From Nocardioides sp. URHA0032 (GTDB lineage Bacteria; Actinomycetota; Actinomycetes; Propionibacteriales; Nocardioidaceae): a stretch of DNA of 64,000 bases. The stretch lies in contig NZ_KK211159.1 of the NCBI RefSeq assembly GCF_000620645.1, positions 641,467 to 705,466 on the forward strand, given 5' to 3'. Every line of letters begins with the position of its first letter. Position 1 is the first letter of the stretch. The position numbers were made by a program, and so were the translations under genes. Positions 41,293 through 53,653 of this stretch are shown here, in pieces. The notes under the pieces are model-generated. The model saw only the letters and a list, made by a program, of their open reading frames with translations. It was not told the DNA's origin and searched no databases.

Positions 41293-41706
41293 TCAGTAGG
41301 AGACAGCGGCGCGGCAGACCTCGCCGGTGCGCAGGTTCTCGGCGCGGAAGACCACGTCGTCGCTGCCCGGCAGGTTGAACATCGTCCGCACGACGCGGAA
41401 GCTCAGGTCGGAGTCCTCGTCACCGCGGGCTCGCCCGTTGTCGGACACCTCGCCGTTGTGCTTGACGCGCCAGTCCCACGCGTCGGCGTCGTTGCTCCAG
41501 ACCGTGCCGGTGACGAGCAACCGAGTGTTGTTGCCGTCGACCTGCTCGACCTTGAGCTTCGCGCGGGAGACGCTGCTGGGGTCGCACTGGTCGCGATCAA
41601 CGTCCTTCGCAGCCCCGCCGTCCTTTGCCAGAGCCGGGGCTACTGACAGGGCCGCTGCACCCAGCACGAGGCTGAGCACGACGGCGGGGCCGCGTCGGAC
41701 GATCAT
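41293..41706 (-). CDS. Secreted protein of unknown function
   Basis: A 137-residue protein with a Sec signal peptide (residues 1-27, MIVRRGPAVVLSLVLGAAAL, cleavage likely after APALA). The mature part is small, charged and contains two cysteines (in DRDQCDPSS and TGEVCRAAVSY) that could form a disulfide bond. I find no enzyme motif. GGAAG lies about 9 bases before ATG 41706. It directly precedes the two-component system on the same strand and has a palindrome 88 bases upstream, so it may be the regulated output or signal partner of that system; this is inference. Confidence 0.75.
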   Translation of the reverse strand: MIVRRGPAVVLSLVLGAAALSVAPALAKDGGAAKDVDRDQCDPSSVSRAKLKVEQVDGNNTRLLVTGTVWSNDADAWDWRVKHNGEVSDNGRARGDEDSDLSFRVVRTMFNLPGSDDVVFRAENLRTGEVCRAAVSY

Positions 41707-41793
41707 CGAACCTGCTTCCTCAGAACCAGGGCGAGTGACCCCCTGATGACTGCAATCCTGGGCGAGGGCGGGTGCACCGCGCCATTGTCCGGT

Positions 41794-41805
41794 GGTACTA
41801 GGACC
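41794..41805. promoter_or_regulatory. Palindromic site GGTACTAGGACC, candidate NarL-type operator
   Basis: GGTACTAGGACC is a near-perfect palindrome (GGTnCTAGnACC). NarL/LiaR-type regulators bind comparable CTAG-centred or TACxxxTA-type inverted repeats. It lies between the HAD gene stop and the secreted protein, upstream of the latter and of the two-component genes. Confidence 0.4.
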
Positions 41806-41820
41806 TGATCCGTCCGATGA

Positions 41821-42541
41821 CTAGGCCCGCACCGCCCACACGGCGGCGAGGTCGATGCCCTCCAGGGTGTCGGCGAACACCCGACGCTCCGTGGGCAGCA
41901 CCGGCACGTGGTTCTCGACCACCAGCACCAGGCAGCCGGCCGCCTCCGCCGACTTCGCCCCGGTGTTGGAGTCCTCGATCGCCAGGCAGTCGGAGGCCGG
42001 TACGCCGAGCGCCGCGGCCGCGGTGAGGTAGGGCTCCGGGTGCGGCTTGCCCTGCACGACCCGGTCCCCCGTCACCACCACGCGGAACGTCTCCGGCGGC
42101 AGCTGCGCCAGGATCGGCGCGACGAACCGGTCGTACGACATCGTCACCAGCGCACACGGGATCCCGGACGCGCGGATCCGGTCGATCAGGTCGACCGCGC
42201 CCGGCCGCCACGGCACCTCCGCCTGGACCTTGCGCACGACGCCATCGAGCAGCGCCTCGACGATCTCGTCGATCTCGAGGTCGATGCCCATGTGCTGGCG
42301 GATGTAGGCCGCGGAGACCCGCAGGTCGTTGCCCACCAGGTTCAGCGCGTGCGCCTCGCTCCAGCTGCCGCCGTACCGCTCCGCGAGCTCGTACTCGGTG
42401 CTGATCCAGTACGGCTCGGTGTCGACGAGCGTGCCGTCCATGTCCCAGAGGACGGCCAGCGGGAGGTCAGCCAGCGGGAGGTCAGCCAGCGGGAGGTCAG
42501 GCTGCGGGAGGTCAGGCTGCGGGAGGTCAGGCTGCGGGAGG

Positions 42542-42549
<8 letters not shown>
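41821..42549 (-). CDS. HAD-superfamily phosphatase with repetitive N-terminus
   Basis: A 242-residue beta-phosphoglucomutase-like HAD hydrolase. The nucleophile motif is [14 protein letters not shown], with the Asp near residue 36, followed by a helical cap, [11 protein letters not shown] (motif II), [16 protein letters not shown] (motif III Lys) and [18 protein letters not shown] (motif IV). The first 31 residues are a repeat of Asp-Leu-Pro-Gln-Pro and Asp-Leu-Pro-Leu-Ala encoded by a 15-base tandem repeat, an addition not part of the HAD fold. ATG 42549 overlaps the metH 3' end by 8 bases, so the two are coupled. Substrate unknown. Confidence 0.88.
42461..42545. repeat. 15-base tandem repeat, nearly six copies, in HAD gene 5' end
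   Basis: Units start at 42461, 42476, 42491, 42506, 42521 and 42536, beginning GGGAGGTCAG and ending CCAGC in the first two and GCTGC in the next three. The array runs to the metH stop codon. The 15-base period keeps frame, so copy changes lengthen the HAD N-terminus by five residues. Confidence 0.9.
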
Positions 42550-46273
<3,724 letters not shown>

Positions 46274-46381
46274 CGGGGACTCCTCTCGACTGCTCAAGCG
46301 TAGGAACCCTGGCCACGAGCTGGACCGGATTCCCAGATCGTGACACCGGGCGTCTCGCCCAGGGAAATCCCCGGCGGCGAC

Positions 46382-46387
46382 TAGGCT
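46382..46387 (+). promoter_or_regulatory. Leaderless -10 (TAGGCT) for PAC2 gene
   Basis: TAGGCT ends 7 bases before the GTG at 46395. A GGAGGGG stretch also lies directly before the GTG, so the gene could be translated either way. Confidence 0.45.
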
Positions 46388-46394
46388 TGGAGGG

Positions 46395-47243
46395 GTGATC
46401 GAGCTGGAGGACGTTCCCGACCTGGTGGACCCGATCGTCATCGCCGCCTTCGAGGGCTGGAACGACGCCGCCGACGCCGCCTCCGCGGTCGTCGACCACC
46501 TCATCCGGGTGTGGGGTGCGCGCACCGTCGGCGCGATCGACCCCGAGGACTTCTACGACTTCCAGGTCAACCGCCCGGTCGTGGGCAGCGACGCCATGGG
46601 CCACCGGCGGATCACCTGGCCGACGACCACGCTGTCCGTCGCCTCTCCCCCGGAGCTGGACCGCGACGTGATCCTCCTGCGCGGCATCGAGCCCAGCATG
46701 CGCTGGCGCCAGTTCTGCGGCGAGCTGCTCGCCGCGTGCGACGAGCTCGGCGGCACGATGGTGATCACGCTCGCCGCGCTGCTGGCCGACACCCCACACA
46801 CCCGGCCGATCCCGGTGACCGGCACGGCGACCGAGCCCGAGCTGGTCGACCGGCTCAAGCTCGAGCAGTCGACGTACGAGGGTCCGACCGGGATCGTCGG
46901 CGTGTTCCAGGACGCCTGCGTGCAGGTGGACATGCCGGCGGTGTCGTACTGGGCCGCGGTGCCGCACTACGTCGCCCAGCCGCCCTGCCCGAAGGCGACG
47001 CTGGCGCTGCTCGGCCAGCTCGAGGACCTGCTCGAGGCGTCGATCCCGCTCGGTGACCTGCCCGAGGACGCCCGCGCCTGGGAGCGCGGTGTGGACGAGT
47101 TGGCCGAGGAGGACGAGGACGTCGCCGACTACGTCCGGGCCCTCGAGGAGACCCGGGACACCACCGACCTCCCCGAGGCCTCCGGCGAGGCGATCGCGCG
47201 CGAGTTCGAGCGGTACCTCAAGCGGCGGCGCGACGAGGACTGA
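46395..47243 (+). CDS. PAC2 family protein
   Basis: A 282-residue member of the PAC2 (proteasome assembly chaperone 2-like) family, present in most actinobacteria (Rv2125-like). Typical segments are [23 protein letters not shown] at the N-terminus, [23 protein letters not shown] and [16 protein letters not shown]. The C-terminal third is acidic and probably helical. Whether the bacterial members assist proteasome assembly is not established, but the genome does encode a 20S proteasome 15 kb away. Convergent with mshC across repeat copy 7. Confidence 0.88.
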   Translation: MIELEDVPDLVDPIVIAAFEGWNDAADAASAVVDHLIRVWGARTVGAIDPEDFYDFQVNRPVVGSDAMGHRRITWPTTTLSVASPPELDRDVILLRGIEPSMRWRQFCGELLAACDELGGTMVITLAALLADTPHTRPIPVTGTATEPELVDRLKLEQSTYEGPTGIVGVFQDACVQVDMPAVSYWAAVPHYVAQPPCPKATLALLGQLEDLLEASIPLGDLPEDARAWERGVDELAEEDEDVADYVRALEETRDTTDLPEASGEAIAREFERYLKRRRDED

Positions 47244-47268
47244 CCGGCTGCTAGGTGCGCGTAGGTGC

Positions 47269-47332
47269 GCGGATTGGTCACCAACCGCAGATTTGAACGG
47301 TCCAATGTTGCGGATTGGTCACCAACCGCAGA
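47269..47332. repeat. GGTTTGGTCACC family in direct orientation, copy 7
   Basis: Two identical 23-base arms (core GCGGATTGGTCACCAACCGC) at 47269-47291 and 47310-47332, both in the same orientation, 18 bases apart. All other paired copies are inverted. It lies 25 bases after the PAC2 stop and 24 bases before the convergent mshC stop. Confidence 0.85.
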
Positions 47333-47356
47333 ACGGACCAGCCCCGTCCGGATCCG

Positions 47357-48604
47357 TCAGCGCATCCAGATGGCCAGACCGAGAGCGGCGTCGAGGAGGC
47401 GCAGCATCTCACCGGCGGCATCGGGGTCGCTGGTGTCGGCGAGGCCGTCGGTGCCCAGCGTGGTCGCGACCCAGCGGTCGACCGCGGCGAGTGCACGCGG
47501 CGCGTCGAGATCGTCGGCCAGCGCGGTGAGGACCTCCTCGACGACGGGCGCGGCCGGTGCGCCAGCACCCAGCGAGAGGGCCCGGCGCCAGCGGTCGACG
47601 TCGTCGACGGCGGTCCAGAGCTCGGCGTCGGTCCACTCCCAGTCGGCGCGGTAGTGGTGGCGCATCAGCGCCAGCCGGATCGCCATCGGGTCGACGTCGC
47701 TGTTGCGCAGCGCCGAGACGAAGACCAGGTTGCCCCGCGACTTCGACATCTTCTCGCCGTCGTACCCGACCATCCCGCCGTGGCTGTAGACCTGAGCGAA
47801 CGGCGTGCCGGGTACTGCGACCTGGGCGTGGCCGGCACACATCTCGTGGTGCGGGAACACCAGGTCGCTGCCGCCGGCCTGGACGTCGAACGCGGACCCG
47901 AGGTGCTCCTGGGCGATCGCGGTGCACTCGACGTGCCACCCCGGGCGACCGGGTCCCCACGGGCTCTCCCACGACGGCTCCCCCTCGCGGCGGCCGCGCC
48001 ACACGATGCAGTCGAGCGGGTCCTTCTTGCCCGGGCGCTCGGGGTCGCCGCCGCGCTCCGGGTAGATCTCGAGCATCTTCTCCCGGGACCAGCCCGACTC
48101 CGCACCGAAGGCCGGGTCCGCGGTCACCGAGAAGTAGAGGTCGTCCTCGACCCGGTAGATCGTGCCGACGGCGTCCAGTCGCTCGATCAGGTCGATGACC
48201 AGCGGGATCGACTCGACGGCACCGATGTAGTGGTCGGGCGGCAGCACGCGCAGCGCGGCCATGTCCTGCCGGAACAGCTCGGTCTCCCGCTCGGCCAGCT
48301 CGACCCAGTCGACGTGCACCTTGGCCGCGCGCTCGAGCAGCGGGTCGTCGACGTCGGTGACGTTCTGGACATAGCTCACCTCGTGACCGGCGTTCCGCCA
48401 GGCCCGGTTCAGCAGGTCGAACGCGACGTACGTCGCGGCGTGGCCGAGGTGGGTGGCGTCGTACGGCGTGATGCCGCACACGTACAGGCGCGCCGGGCCG
48501 TCGGGCGTCGTCGTGACCCGATCGCCGGACGCGGTGTCGTGCAGGACGACCGGCGGACCCACGACGGGCAGGGTGGGGATCTCCGGGGACGGCCAGGCGC
48601 GCAT
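47357..48604 (-). CDS. mshC: Cysteine--GlcN-Ins ligase MshC (mycothiol synthesis)
   Basis: A 415-residue ligase that joins cysteine to glucosaminyl-inositol with ATP in mycothiol biosynthesis. It is a cysteinyl-tRNA synthetase paralogue: HIGH-like loop in [20 protein letters not shown]-like loop in [12 protein letters not shown], zinc ligands in [18 protein letters not shown] and HHEMCAGH. It lacks the anticodon-binding domain of CysS, which separates it from CysS. ATG 48604 lies 6 bases behind TAGGCT. Last gene in a conserved actinobacterial group with a phosphatase, a DUF3090 protein and an SCO1664-like protein. Confidence 0.94.
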   Translation of the reverse strand: MRAWPSPEIPTLPVVGPPVVLHDTASGDRVTTTPDGPARLYVCGITPYDATHLGHAATYVAFDLLNRAWRNAGHEVSYVQNVTDVDDPLLERAAKVHVDWVELAERETELFRQDMAALRVLPPDHYIGAVESIPLVIDLIERLDAVGTIYRVEDDLYFSVTADPAFGAESGWSREKMLEIYPERGGDPERPGKKDPLDCIVWRGRREGEPSWESPWGPGRPGWHVECTAIAQEHLGSAFDVQAGGSDLVFPHHEMCAGHAQVAVPGTPFAQVYSHGGMVGYDGEKMSKSRGNLVFVSALRNSDVDPMAIRLALMRHHYRADWEWTDAELWTAVDDVDRWRRALSLGAGAPAAPVVEEVLTALADDLDAPRALAAVDRWVATTLGTDGLADTSDPDAAGEMLRLLDAALGLAIWMR

Positions 48605-48610
48605 GCGGCG

Positions 48611-48616
48611 AGCCTA
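48611..48616 (-). promoter_or_regulatory. Leaderless -10 (TAGGCT) for mshC
   Basis: TAGGCT ends 6 bases before the mshC ATG at 48604 in the 31-base gap after the SCO1664-like gene, so mshC may be transcribed separately as well as from upstream. Confidence 0.5.
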
Positions 48617-48635
48617 TCGAGTGGGGCGAGGCGGG

Positions 48636-49400
48636 TCAGAACGGCGGCCACGGGATCGCGGGCCACTCGCCGCGAGGCGCCGGCATCACGGCCTTCGCCG
48701 CCAGGCGCTGGCACCGCCGGGCGAGCGCCTCGAGCTCCGGGTCGGTCAGGTGCTCGGCGAGGGCCTCGCCGAGGGCGCCGCGCACCTCGTTGCCCACCCT
48801 GCGGACGACGTCCACCTCCTCCGGGGTCAGGCTCTCCCCCAGCCACCCCCACAGGACGGTGCGCAGCTTGTGGTCGGTGTGGAACGTCACGCCGTGGTCC
48901 ACGCCGTACCGGTGCCCGTCGGCCATCTCGAGCACGTGGCCGCCCTTGCGGTCGGCGTTGTTGACGACGACGTCGAAGACCGCCATCCGCCGCAGCGGCG
49001 CGGAGTCCTCGTGGATCAGCGAGATCGGCCGGTCCTGGCCGTCCAGCCCGTCGAAGACGTGCTTCCACCCCTCCGGCACCTCGCCCTCGACGACCAGCGT
49101 GACCGCGACCTGCTCCTCGTCCGGCTCCTGCCAGCGCTGGACCATCCCGGGGCCGTGCGGCCCGCCGCGCAGCCAGGTCTCGGGCACGACGTTCCAGCCG
49201 AACGCCTCGGAGACCAGGTACGCCGCCCGCTCCCGGCCCGCGAGCGTCCCGTCGGGGAAGTCCCACAGCGGCCGCTCGCCGGCGACCGGCTTGTACACGA
49301 CGCGCACCCCGCCGATCTCGCCGACGAAGGTCGCGTTCGACGCAGGCATGATCCGGCCGTGGAGGACGAGCTCGTCCTCGAGCAGGTCGGCCTCGGGCAT
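48636..49400 (-). CDS. SCO1664-like protein (PI3/4-kinase-like fold)
   Basis: A 254-residue protein of a conserved actinobacterial family found next to mshC. The sequence suggests a phosphatidylinositol-kinase-like fold: VYKPVAGERPLWDFPDG (nucleotide-binding Lys region), MAVFDVVVNNADRKGGHVL (catalytic Asp-Asn pattern) and GVDHGVTFH (metal-binding Asp). Activity and substrate are unknown. Its start lies 7 bases past the stop of the DUF3090 gene, indicating one operon of phosphatase, DUF3090 and this gene. A role in inositol or mycothiol metabolism is tempting from context but unproven. Confidence 0.82.
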   Translation of the reverse strand: MPEADLLEDELVLHGRIMPASNATFVGEIGGVRVVYKPVAGERPLWDFPDGTLAGRERAAYLVSEAFGWNVVPETWLRGGPHGPGMVQRWQEPDEEQVAVTLVVEGEVPEGWKHVFDGLDGQDRPISLIHEDSAPLRRMAVFDVVVNNADRKGGHVLEMADGHRYGVDHGVTFHTDHKLRTVLWGWLGESLTPEEVDVVRRVGNEVRGALGEALAEHLTDPELEALARRCQRLAAKAVMPAPRGEWPAIPWPPF

Positions 49401-49407
49401 CGGTCCG

Positions 49408-49986
49408 TCACGGGTCCCGTCGCCGGAACCCGTTCGCCCGCACGCACAGGTGTCCGTCCGGGTCGATCGGATTGCCGCAGAAGGGGCAGCTCGGCCGGCC
49501 CGCGTCCAGGACCTGCTCGGCCCGCTTGACGAAGGCGCGGGCCGGTCCGGGGGCGATCCGCACCAGCAGGACCTCCTCGGGGTCGGGCTCCTCGAAGTCT
49601 TCGTCGAGCTGATCCGGGGTGACGACCGCGGCCTCGCTGAACGGGAACACCTCGATCACGACCCGTTGGTCGTCGGGGTCCCAGGACAGCGTCATGGTGC
49701 CGGCGCGGAACTCCTCGTCGATCGGCTGCTCCAGGGGCGCGGAGTCGTCGAGGCCGAGCGGCGCGACGGCGGGGATCATCGCCTCGTTGAGCTCGTTGGA
49801 CATGACCTCGTCGAGCAGCTCGTCGATCCGCTCGGCGAGCGCCTGGACCTGCTGCTTCTCCAGCGCGACGCTCACGATCCGTGAACCCGACCGCGCCTGC
49901 AGGAAGAAGGTGCGCTGCCCCGGCGGGCCGACGGTGCCGGCGACGAACCGCTCCGGCGGGTCGAAACCGTGGACGAGGGGTGCCAT
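49408..49986 (-). CDS. DUF3090 family protein with C-terminal zinc ribbon
   Basis: A 192-residue protein of the DUF3090 family, an actinobacterial group without known function. Typical features: PPERFVAGTVGPPGQRTFFLQAR near the N-terminus, EKQQVQALAERIDELLDEV in the middle and the closing CPFCGNPIDPDGHLCVRANG, a zinc-ribbon-like CPxC...C pattern. I chose ATG 49986 inside the longer frame because family similarity starts there and it leaves a 10-base gap to the upstream phosphatase stop. Part of the mshC neighbourhood operon. Confidence 0.88.
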   Translation of the reverse strand: MAPLVHGFDPPERFVAGTVGPPGQRTFFLQARSGSRIVSVALEKQQVQALAERIDELLDEVMSNELNEAMIPAVAPLGLDDSAPLEQPIDEEFRAGTMTLSWDPDDQRVVIEVFPFSEAAVVTPDQLDEDFEEPDPEEVLLVRIAPGPARAFVKRAEQVLDAGRPSCPFCGNPIDPDGHLCVRANGFRRRDP

Positions 49987-49996
49987 GCCAGTCACC

Positions 49997-50716
49997 CTAG
50001 GCGGTCGCCGAAGGGCCGGCCCCACCGCCGACGACGGCGTCCGTGGACGCCGCTCGTCGGTGCCGCTTCGTCGTGGCCGGCGGGGCCAGCCAGGACAGGT
50101 CGCCGGAGTGGGTGTTCGTGGCGAGCACGTACGGCCGGCTGCTGGTGTAGCGCACGATCGACACCGACGCGGGGTCGACGTGGAGGCGCTGGAACAGGTC
50201 GAGGTGCATGCCGAGCGCGTCGGCGAGCACGGACTTGATGACGTCGCCGTGACTGACCGCGACCCAGAGCGCTCCAGAACCGTGCTCGGCCTCGAACGCC
50301 GCGTCCAGGCGCCGTACGGCGGCGACCGCGCGCGCCTGCATCGCCGTCATCGCCTCGCCGTTGGGGAACACCGCGGCCGAGGGCTGGGTCTGCACGAGCG
50401 ACCAGAGCTTCTCCTTGGCCAGCTCCTTGATCGGGCGGCCGGACCAGTCGCCGTAGTCGCACTCGGTGATCCCGCGCTCGGAGGTCGGCCGCGGCGAGCC
50501 CGGCTGGGCCTTGGCGATCGCGCGCGCCGTCTGCCGGCAGCGCTCCAACGGGCTGGTGACGACGCCGGCCAGCGGCAGGACCGCGAGCCGCCCCGCGGTG
50601 CGCGCGGCCTGGGCGGCACCGGTGTCGTCGAGCTTCACGCCGGGGAGCCGCCCCGCGAGCACGCCGGTGGCGTTCGCCGTCGTGCGCCCGTGGCGCACGA
50701 GGATCACGGTTGCCAT
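49997..50716 (-). CDS. Histidine phosphatase family protein (MSMEG_4193-like)
   Basis: A 239-residue phosphoglycerate-mutase-like phosphatase. The catalytic RHG is in VILVRHGRTTANATG (His9), with the second Arg in TSPLERCRQTA and the second His in ALWVAVSHGDVIKSVLAD. It belongs to the group conserved with DUF3090, SCO1664-like and mshC in actinobacteria. The substrate is unknown; an inositol phosphate is an attractive guess. The C-terminus has a short basic tail beyond the catalytic fold. ATG 50716 is 7 bases behind TACAGT. Divergent from corA. Confidence 0.88.
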   Translation of the reverse strand: MATVILVRHGRTTANATGVLAGRLPGVKLDDTGAAQAARTAGRLAVLPLAGVVTSPLERCRQTARAIAKAQPGSPRPTSERGITECDYGDWSGRPIKELAKEKLWSLVQTQPSAAVFPNGEAMTAMQARAVAAVRRLDAAFEAEHGSGALWVAVSHGDVIKSVLADALGMHLDLFQRLHVDPASVSIVRYTSSRPYVLATNTHSGDLSWLAPPATTKRHRRAASTDAVVGGGAGPSATA

Positions 50717-50723
50717 GGCGGCG

Positions 50724-50753
50724 ACTGTAGAGGACGGCGCCTCGGGCTACCGT
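50724..50753. promoter_or_regulatory. Divergent leaderless -10 elements (phosphatase / corA)
   Basis: TACAGT on the minus strand (50729-50724) ends 7 bases before the ATG at 50716. TACCGT on the plus strand (50748-50753) ends 6 bases before the GTG at 50760. Confidence 0.5.
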
Positions 50754-50759
50754 GTGCCC

Positions 50760-51731
50760 GTGATCGTCGACTGTGCGCTCTACCGCGACGGCGAACGCGC
50801 CGCCGGCGGCACCCACTGGCAGGAGCTGCGGGCGAAGGCGGACGTCGACGGCGACTTCGTCTGGATCGGCATGCACGATCCGAGCGAGGAGGAGATGCGC
50901 GAGGTCGCCGAGGTCTTCGAGCTCCATCCGCTCGCCATCGAGGACGCCATGCAACCGCACCAGCGACCGAAGCTCGAGCGCTTCGGCGACCTGGTCTTCC
51001 TCGTGCTGAAGACCCTCTGGTACGTCGACGAGCACGACGCCGTGGAGACCGGCGAGATCGCGATGTTTCTCGGCGCGGACTTCGTGGTCACCGTCCGGCA
51101 CGGCCAGGGCAACGAGCTGCACTCGGCCCGCGAGGAGCTGGAGTCGAGCCGTCGTGTGCTGGCGCACGGCCCGGGAGGGGTGATGTACGCCGTCATCGAC
51201 CGGGTCGTCGACGAGTACCTCGATGTGGTCGACGAGCTGGTCGTCGACGTGGACGAGATCGAGTCGTCGGTGTTCTCCGCCGACCGGACCAACGACTCGG
51301 CGCGGATCTACGTCCTCAAGCGTGAGCTCGCGGAGGTACGCCGCGCGGTGCTTCCCCTGCGCGACCCGATCACCCGGCTGGTGACCGGCGACGTGCCCGG
51401 CGTACCCGAGAACTCGACGCCGTTCTTCCGGGACGTGGCGGACCACCTGGCCCGTGCTGCGGAGACCGTGGACTCGCTGGACTCGCTGCTGTCGACGGCG
51501 TTCGACGCGCACCTGGCCCAGATCTCGGTGCAGCAGAACAACGACATGCGGAAGATCTCCGCCGGTGCGGCCCTGGTCGTCGTGCCGACGCTGATCGCCG
51601 GGGTCTACGGCATGAACTTCGAGCACATGCCGGAGCTGGAGTGGACCTACGGCTACCCGTTCGCGCTCGCGCTGATGGCCGTGGTGGCGGCGGGCCTGTG
51701 GGTCCTGTTCAAGAAGTCCGGCTGGCTGTGA
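50760..51731 (+). CDS. corA: CorA-family magnesium/cobalt transporter
   Basis: A 323-residue pentameric Mg2+ channel subunit. The large cytosolic N-terminal domain (residues 1-255) ends in the long stalk helix (IYVLKRELAEVRRAVLPLRDPI). Two C-terminal transmembrane helices are AGAALVVVPTLIAGVYGMNF and YPFALALMAVVAAGLWVLF. The signature Gly-Met-Asn lies at the end of the first helix, and the loop HMPELEWTYGY is acidic as usual. The C-terminus KKSGWL is basic. GTG 50760 chosen over the longer frame by the -10 spacing. Convergent with uppP, 4 bases apart. Confidence 0.93.
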   Translation: MIVDCALYRDGERAAGGTHWQELRAKADVDGDFVWIGMHDPSEEEMREVAEVFELHPLAIEDAMQPHQRPKLERFGDLVFLVLKTLWYVDEHDAVETGEIAMFLGADFVVTVRHGQGNELHSAREELESSRRVLAHGPGGVMYAVIDRVVDEYLDVVDELVVDVDEIESSVFSADRTNDSARIYVLKRELAEVRRAVLPLRDPITRLVTGDVPGVPENSTPFFRDVADHLARAAETVDSLDSLLSTAFDAHLAQISVQQNNDMRKISAGAALVVVPTLIAGVYGMNFEHMPELEWTYGYPFALALMAVVAAGLWVLFKKSGWL

Positions 51732-51735
51732 CCGG

Positions 51736-52563
51736 TCAGGTCGCCGTCATCACGCCGGTCGACAGCAGCACGACCAGCAGCAGGCCCAGGCCCACGCGGT
51801 ATGGGATGAACCAGGTGATCGCGTGCCCGGCCACGAAGCGGAGCAGCCAGGCGATCGAGGCATAGGCCACGACGAAGGCGGTGACGATGCCGACCAGGGC
51901 GACGCCGACGCTGATGCCGCCGCTCATCGCGTCCGGCAGCTCGAAGAGGCCGGCCGCGACCAGCGCGGGGATCGAGAGGTAGAAGCTGACCTTGGTCGCC
52001 GTGACCCGGTCCAGGCCGCGGAACAGGCCGCCCGAGATCGTGGCGCCGGACCTCGACACCCCGGGCACCAGGGCGGCGACCTGGATGAGGCCCACCGCGA
52101 CGGCGTCGCGCATGTTCAGGTCCTGCTCGGAACGGTCCTGGCGCGCGACGCGCTCGGCCGCCCACATGACGGCGCTCCACGCGATCAGCGCGATGGCCAC
52201 GACCCAGAGCGACCGCAGGTCGCCGGTGATCAGGTCCTTGAACAGGAGCCCGGCGATCCCGACCGGGATGGTGCCGACGATGACGTACCAGCCCATCCGG
52301 TGGTCGAGCTGGCCGCGGTACTCGGGCCGGACCAGCCCGAGGAACCACGCCTTGGCGATCCGCCCGATGTCGCGGAAGAAGTAGACGACCACGGCGGCGA
52401 TCGCACCCATCTGGATCACGGCGGTGTACCCGGTGACGGCGTCGTCGCCCAAGTCCAGCCCGAGCGCCTTCTGGGCGATCATCAGATGGCCGGTGCTGGA
52501 GACGGGGAGGAACTCGGTGAGCCCCTCGACGATGCCGAGGATGACGGCGTCGAAGTAGTCCAT
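51736..52563 (-). CDS. uppP: Undecaprenyl-diphosphatase UppP (BacA)
   Basis: A 275-residue integral membrane enzyme that dephosphorylates undecaprenyl diphosphate, recycling the lipid carrier for peptidoglycan. Active-site segments are EGLTEFLPVSSTGHLMIAQ near the N-terminus and LVPGVSRSGATISGGLF in the middle. About eight hydrophobic helices are visible. A TAGGCT about 38 bases upstream gives a short leader, and a weak GA-rich site precedes the ATG. Overproduction gives bacitracin resistance in other bacteria. Divergent from the aldo/keto reductase. Confidence 0.95.
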   Translation of the reverse strand: MDYFDAVILGIVEGLTEFLPVSSTGHLMIAQKALGLDLGDDAVTGYTAVIQMGAIAAVVVYFFRDIGRIAKAWFLGLVRPEYRGQLDHRMGWYVIVGTIPVGIAGLLFKDLITGDLRSLWVVAIALIAWSAVMWAAERVARQDRSEQDLNMRDAVAVGLIQVAALVPGVSRSGATISGGLFRGLDRVTATKVSFYLSIPALVAAGLFELPDAMSGGISVGVALVGIVTAFVVAYASIAWLLRFVAGHAITWFIPYRVGLGLLLVVLLSTGVMTAT

Positions 52564-52669
52564 CGACTCGCTTTCGGGTCGGTCCGGTCGGTGCTGGGTG
52601 AGCCTACGGGGTCGAACCTGTCCGGAAGATGAACGGCGAGCCGGGACCGTCGTACACGGGCGCCTTGGC

Positions 52670-52675
52670 TACCTT
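52670..52675 (+). promoter_or_regulatory. Leaderless -10 (TACCTT) for aldo/keto reductase
   Basis: TACCTT ends 7 bases before the ATG at 52683, the codon where family similarity begins. Confidence 0.45.
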
Positions 52676-52682
52676 CTTCCCC

Positions 52683-53630
52683 ATGCAGCAGCGGCGAGTC
52701 GGCGCGACCGGCCTGGCGGTGTCCCGACTCGGCCTCGGCACCATGACGTGGGGACGCGACACGGACCAGCACGAGGCACGTGACCAGCTGATCGCGTTCG
52801 CCGAGGCGGGCGGGACGCTCGTCGACACCGCCGCCGGCTACGGCCACGGCGCGTCCGAGGAGCTCATCGGGACCCTGATCGGCGACGTCGTCGCGCGGGA
52901 CGAGGTCGTGCTCGCGACGAAGGCGGGCATCAGCGCGCGACGCGGCGGTCGCGAGTACAACACGTCCCGCGGGCACCTCCTCTCCACGCTGGACGCATCG
53001 CTGCGCCGGCTCGGCACCGACCACGTCGACCTGTGGCAGGTGCACATCTGGACCGACGAGACCCCGGTCGAGGAGACGCTCTCGGCCCTCGACACCGCCG
53101 TGCAGAGCGGGCGCGCGTCGTATGTCGGCATCTCCAACTACAGCGGGTGGCAGACCGCGCAGGCGGCCACCTGGCAGCGGGCGGTCCCCGGGCGCTCGCC
53201 GCTCGCGTCGACGCAGGTCGAGTACTCGCTGCTGAACCGGGCTGTCGAGCACGAGGTGCTGCCGGCCGCGGCGGCGCTGGGCCTCGGCGTACTGCCGTGG
53301 TCCCCGCTGGGTCGCGGCGTCCTCACCGGCAAGTACCGGACCGGGACGCCGTCGGACTCGCGCGCGGCGTCGACGCACTTCGCGAACTTCGTGAACGCCT
53401 ACCTCGACGACCGGTCGGCCGGCATCGTGGAGGCCGTCGCCCGCGCCGCCGACGGCCTGGGCTGGACGCTCCTCGAGGTGGCGCTGGCCTGGGTCCGCGA
53501 CCGGCCGGGCGTCACCGCGCCGATCATCGGCGCGCGCACCGCCGCCCAGCTGCGCGGCATCCTGGGCGTCGAGGAGCTGAGCCTGCCCGACGAGATCGTC
53601 AGCGCGCTGGACGACGTCTCGGCAGAATGA
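52683..53630 (+). CDS. Aldo/keto reductase
   Basis: A 315-residue TIM-barrel NADPH-dependent reductase. Catalytic residues: Asp and Tyr in TLVDTAAGYGHGASEE, Lys in LATKAG, His in VDLWQVHIWTDET. The cofactor-binding end includes LPWSPLGRGVLTGKY and APIIGARTAAQLRG. Substrate unknown. The longest frame begins at 52629, but ATG 52683 is where the conserved RRVGATGLAVSRLGLGTMTWG begins and is supported by TACCTT 7 bases upstream. The short DUF5703-type gene follows 23 bases downstream. Confidence 0.92.
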   Translation: MQQRRVGATGLAVSRLGLGTMTWGRDTDQHEARDQLIAFAEAGGTLVDTAAGYGHGASEELIGTLIGDVVARDEVVLATKAGISARRGGREYNTSRGHLLSTLDASLRRLGTDHVDLWQVHIWTDETPVEETLSALDTAVQSGRASYVGISNYSGWQTAQAATWQRAVPGRSPLASTQVEYSLLNRAVEHEVLPAAAALGLGVLPWSPLGRGVLTGKYRTGTPSDSRAASTHFANFVNAYLDDRSAGIVEAVARAADGLGWTLLEVALAWVRDRPGVTAPIIGARTAAQLRGILGVEELSLPDEIVSALDDVSAE

Positions 53631-53653
53631 CACCGTTGTACCGAGGAGGCAGC

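Noticed and set aside
46274..46394. Cobalamin or SAM riboswitch upstream of metH
   Set aside because: The gap is only 121 bases, shared with the divergent PAC2 promoter, and I see no B12-box (GCCACTG-like) or SAM-box pattern.
46274..46525. N-terminal extension of metH to 46525
   Set aside because: The extra residues are low-complexity and unlike MetH, while TTG 46273 has AGGAG at 6 bases and the protein then matches the usual length.
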